DNA of 5,178 bases from positions 1-5,178 of the forward strand of contig JASHSO010000293.1 in NCBI GenBank assembly GCA_030038715.1, in the 5' to 3' direction. Position 1 is the first letter of the stretch. Every line of letters begins with the position of its first letter. The DNA is from Streptosporangiaceae bacterium (GTDB lineage Bacteria; Actinomycetota; Actinomycetes; Streptosporangiales; Streptosporangiaceae). Of the stretch, positions 4,884 through 5,178 are shown piece by piece. A model generated the notes under the pieces. That model was given only the letters and a program-made list of their open reading frames with translations, had not been told where the DNA came from and did no database searches. A program made the position numbers and the translations under genes.

Positions 4884-5178
4884 ATGGCTGACAAGTCTCA
4901 CGCAGCAGGGGCCGCCGGCCGGACATCAGCGGCCGGCCAGCCCGAGAGCGTGCGCAACGTGGTGCTGGTCGGCCACTCGGGAGCAGGGAAGACGACGCTG
5001 GCGGAGGCTCTCCTCGTCGCGACTGGCACCATCCAGCGCGAGGGCCGGGTTGAGGATGGCAGCACCGTCAGTGACTTCGATGAGGTCGAGATCCGGCAGC
5101 AGCGCTCGGTGAACCTGACCCTGGTGCCGTTCATGCAGGAGGGCGTCAAGGTCAACCTCCTGGACACGCCCGGCTATG
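4884..5178 (+). CDS. Elongation factor G-like GTPase, FusA2 type (partial, N-terminus only)
   Basis: Ninety-eight codons are present before the right edge. After an Ala/Gly-rich leader of about 22 residues comes VRNVVLVGHSGAGKTTLAEALL, with the P-loop GHSGAGKT at 30-37. Then follow a switch-I-like region, TVSDFDEVEIRQQRSVNL (61-78), and the G3 motif DTPGY (94-98). The QQRSV sequence in place of the RGIT of canonical EF-G, and GHSGAGKT in place of GHIDAGKT, mark the divergent EF-G-like paralogue group that includes mycobacterial FusA2 (Rv0120c). The normal product is about 700 residues, so domains G (remainder) to V lie outside. Its role in translation or ribosome processing is poorly defined, and it is not expected to be the housekeeping EF-G. 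It is divergently transcribed from pgsA. Confidence 0.92.
   Translation, partial: MADKSHAAGAAGRTSAAGQPESVRNVVLVGHSGAGKTTLAEALLVATGTIQREGRVEDGSTVSDFDEVEIRQQRSVNLTLVPFMQEGVKVNLLDTPGY

Noticed and set aside
4780..5112. Plus-strand 110-codon ORF through the tandem repeat
   Set aside because: It overlaps the EF-G-like gene out of frame, while the latter has AGGAGG at ideal spacing and clear GTPase motifs.

Overview
The window is high-GC DNA (long spurious ORFs lie antisense to most genes) from an actinobacterium. The strongest lineage evidence is gene content: an inositol-phospholipid and phosphatidylinositol-mannoside (PIM) cluster next to pdxS/pdxT, an arrangement typical of Actinobacteria. The order resembles the Mycobacterium pgsA1-patA-pimA locus. 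Here the gene after pimA is a LemA-like membrane protein, as I recall from Streptomyces-type genomes, rather than a Nudix gene. I cannot name the genus.

Layout from right to left, following the minus-strand transcripts. At 4665-4883 a 219-bp divergent intergenic region separates pgsA (minus) from an EF-G-like GTPase gene (plus, running off the right edge). It holds a short inverted repeat, a 15-bp tandem repeat and a strong ribosome-binding site. The minus-strand operon then reads pgsA (4664-3939), a PatA-type acyltransferase (3951-2983), pimA (2986-1859) and a LemA-like membrane protein (1862-1296), with overlaps of 13, 4 and 4 bases. A 168-bp gap at 1128-1295 follows, with hairpins, a degenerate 20-22 bp repeat and a possible promoter. 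Last come pdxS (1127-168) and the N-terminal part of pdxT, which runs off the left edge.

The first three operon genes form consecutive steps. PgsA makes phosphatidylinositol phosphate from CDP-diacylglycerol and inositol phosphate. After dephosphorylation (enzyme not in this window), PimA adds the first mannose, and the PatA-like enzyme acylates a mannose. The LemA-like protein has no known role but is locked into the operon by a GTGA overlap. PdxS and PdxT together form the DXP-independent pyridoxal 5'-phosphate synthase, a separate pathway. The EF-G-like gene belongs to the FusA2-type divergent translational GTPases.

All protein-coding calls rest on recognisable family motifs. I found no mobile element, CRISPR array, RNA gene or clearly new multi-gene system. 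The less explained parts are the LemA-like gene and the repeat structures in the two intergenic regions.
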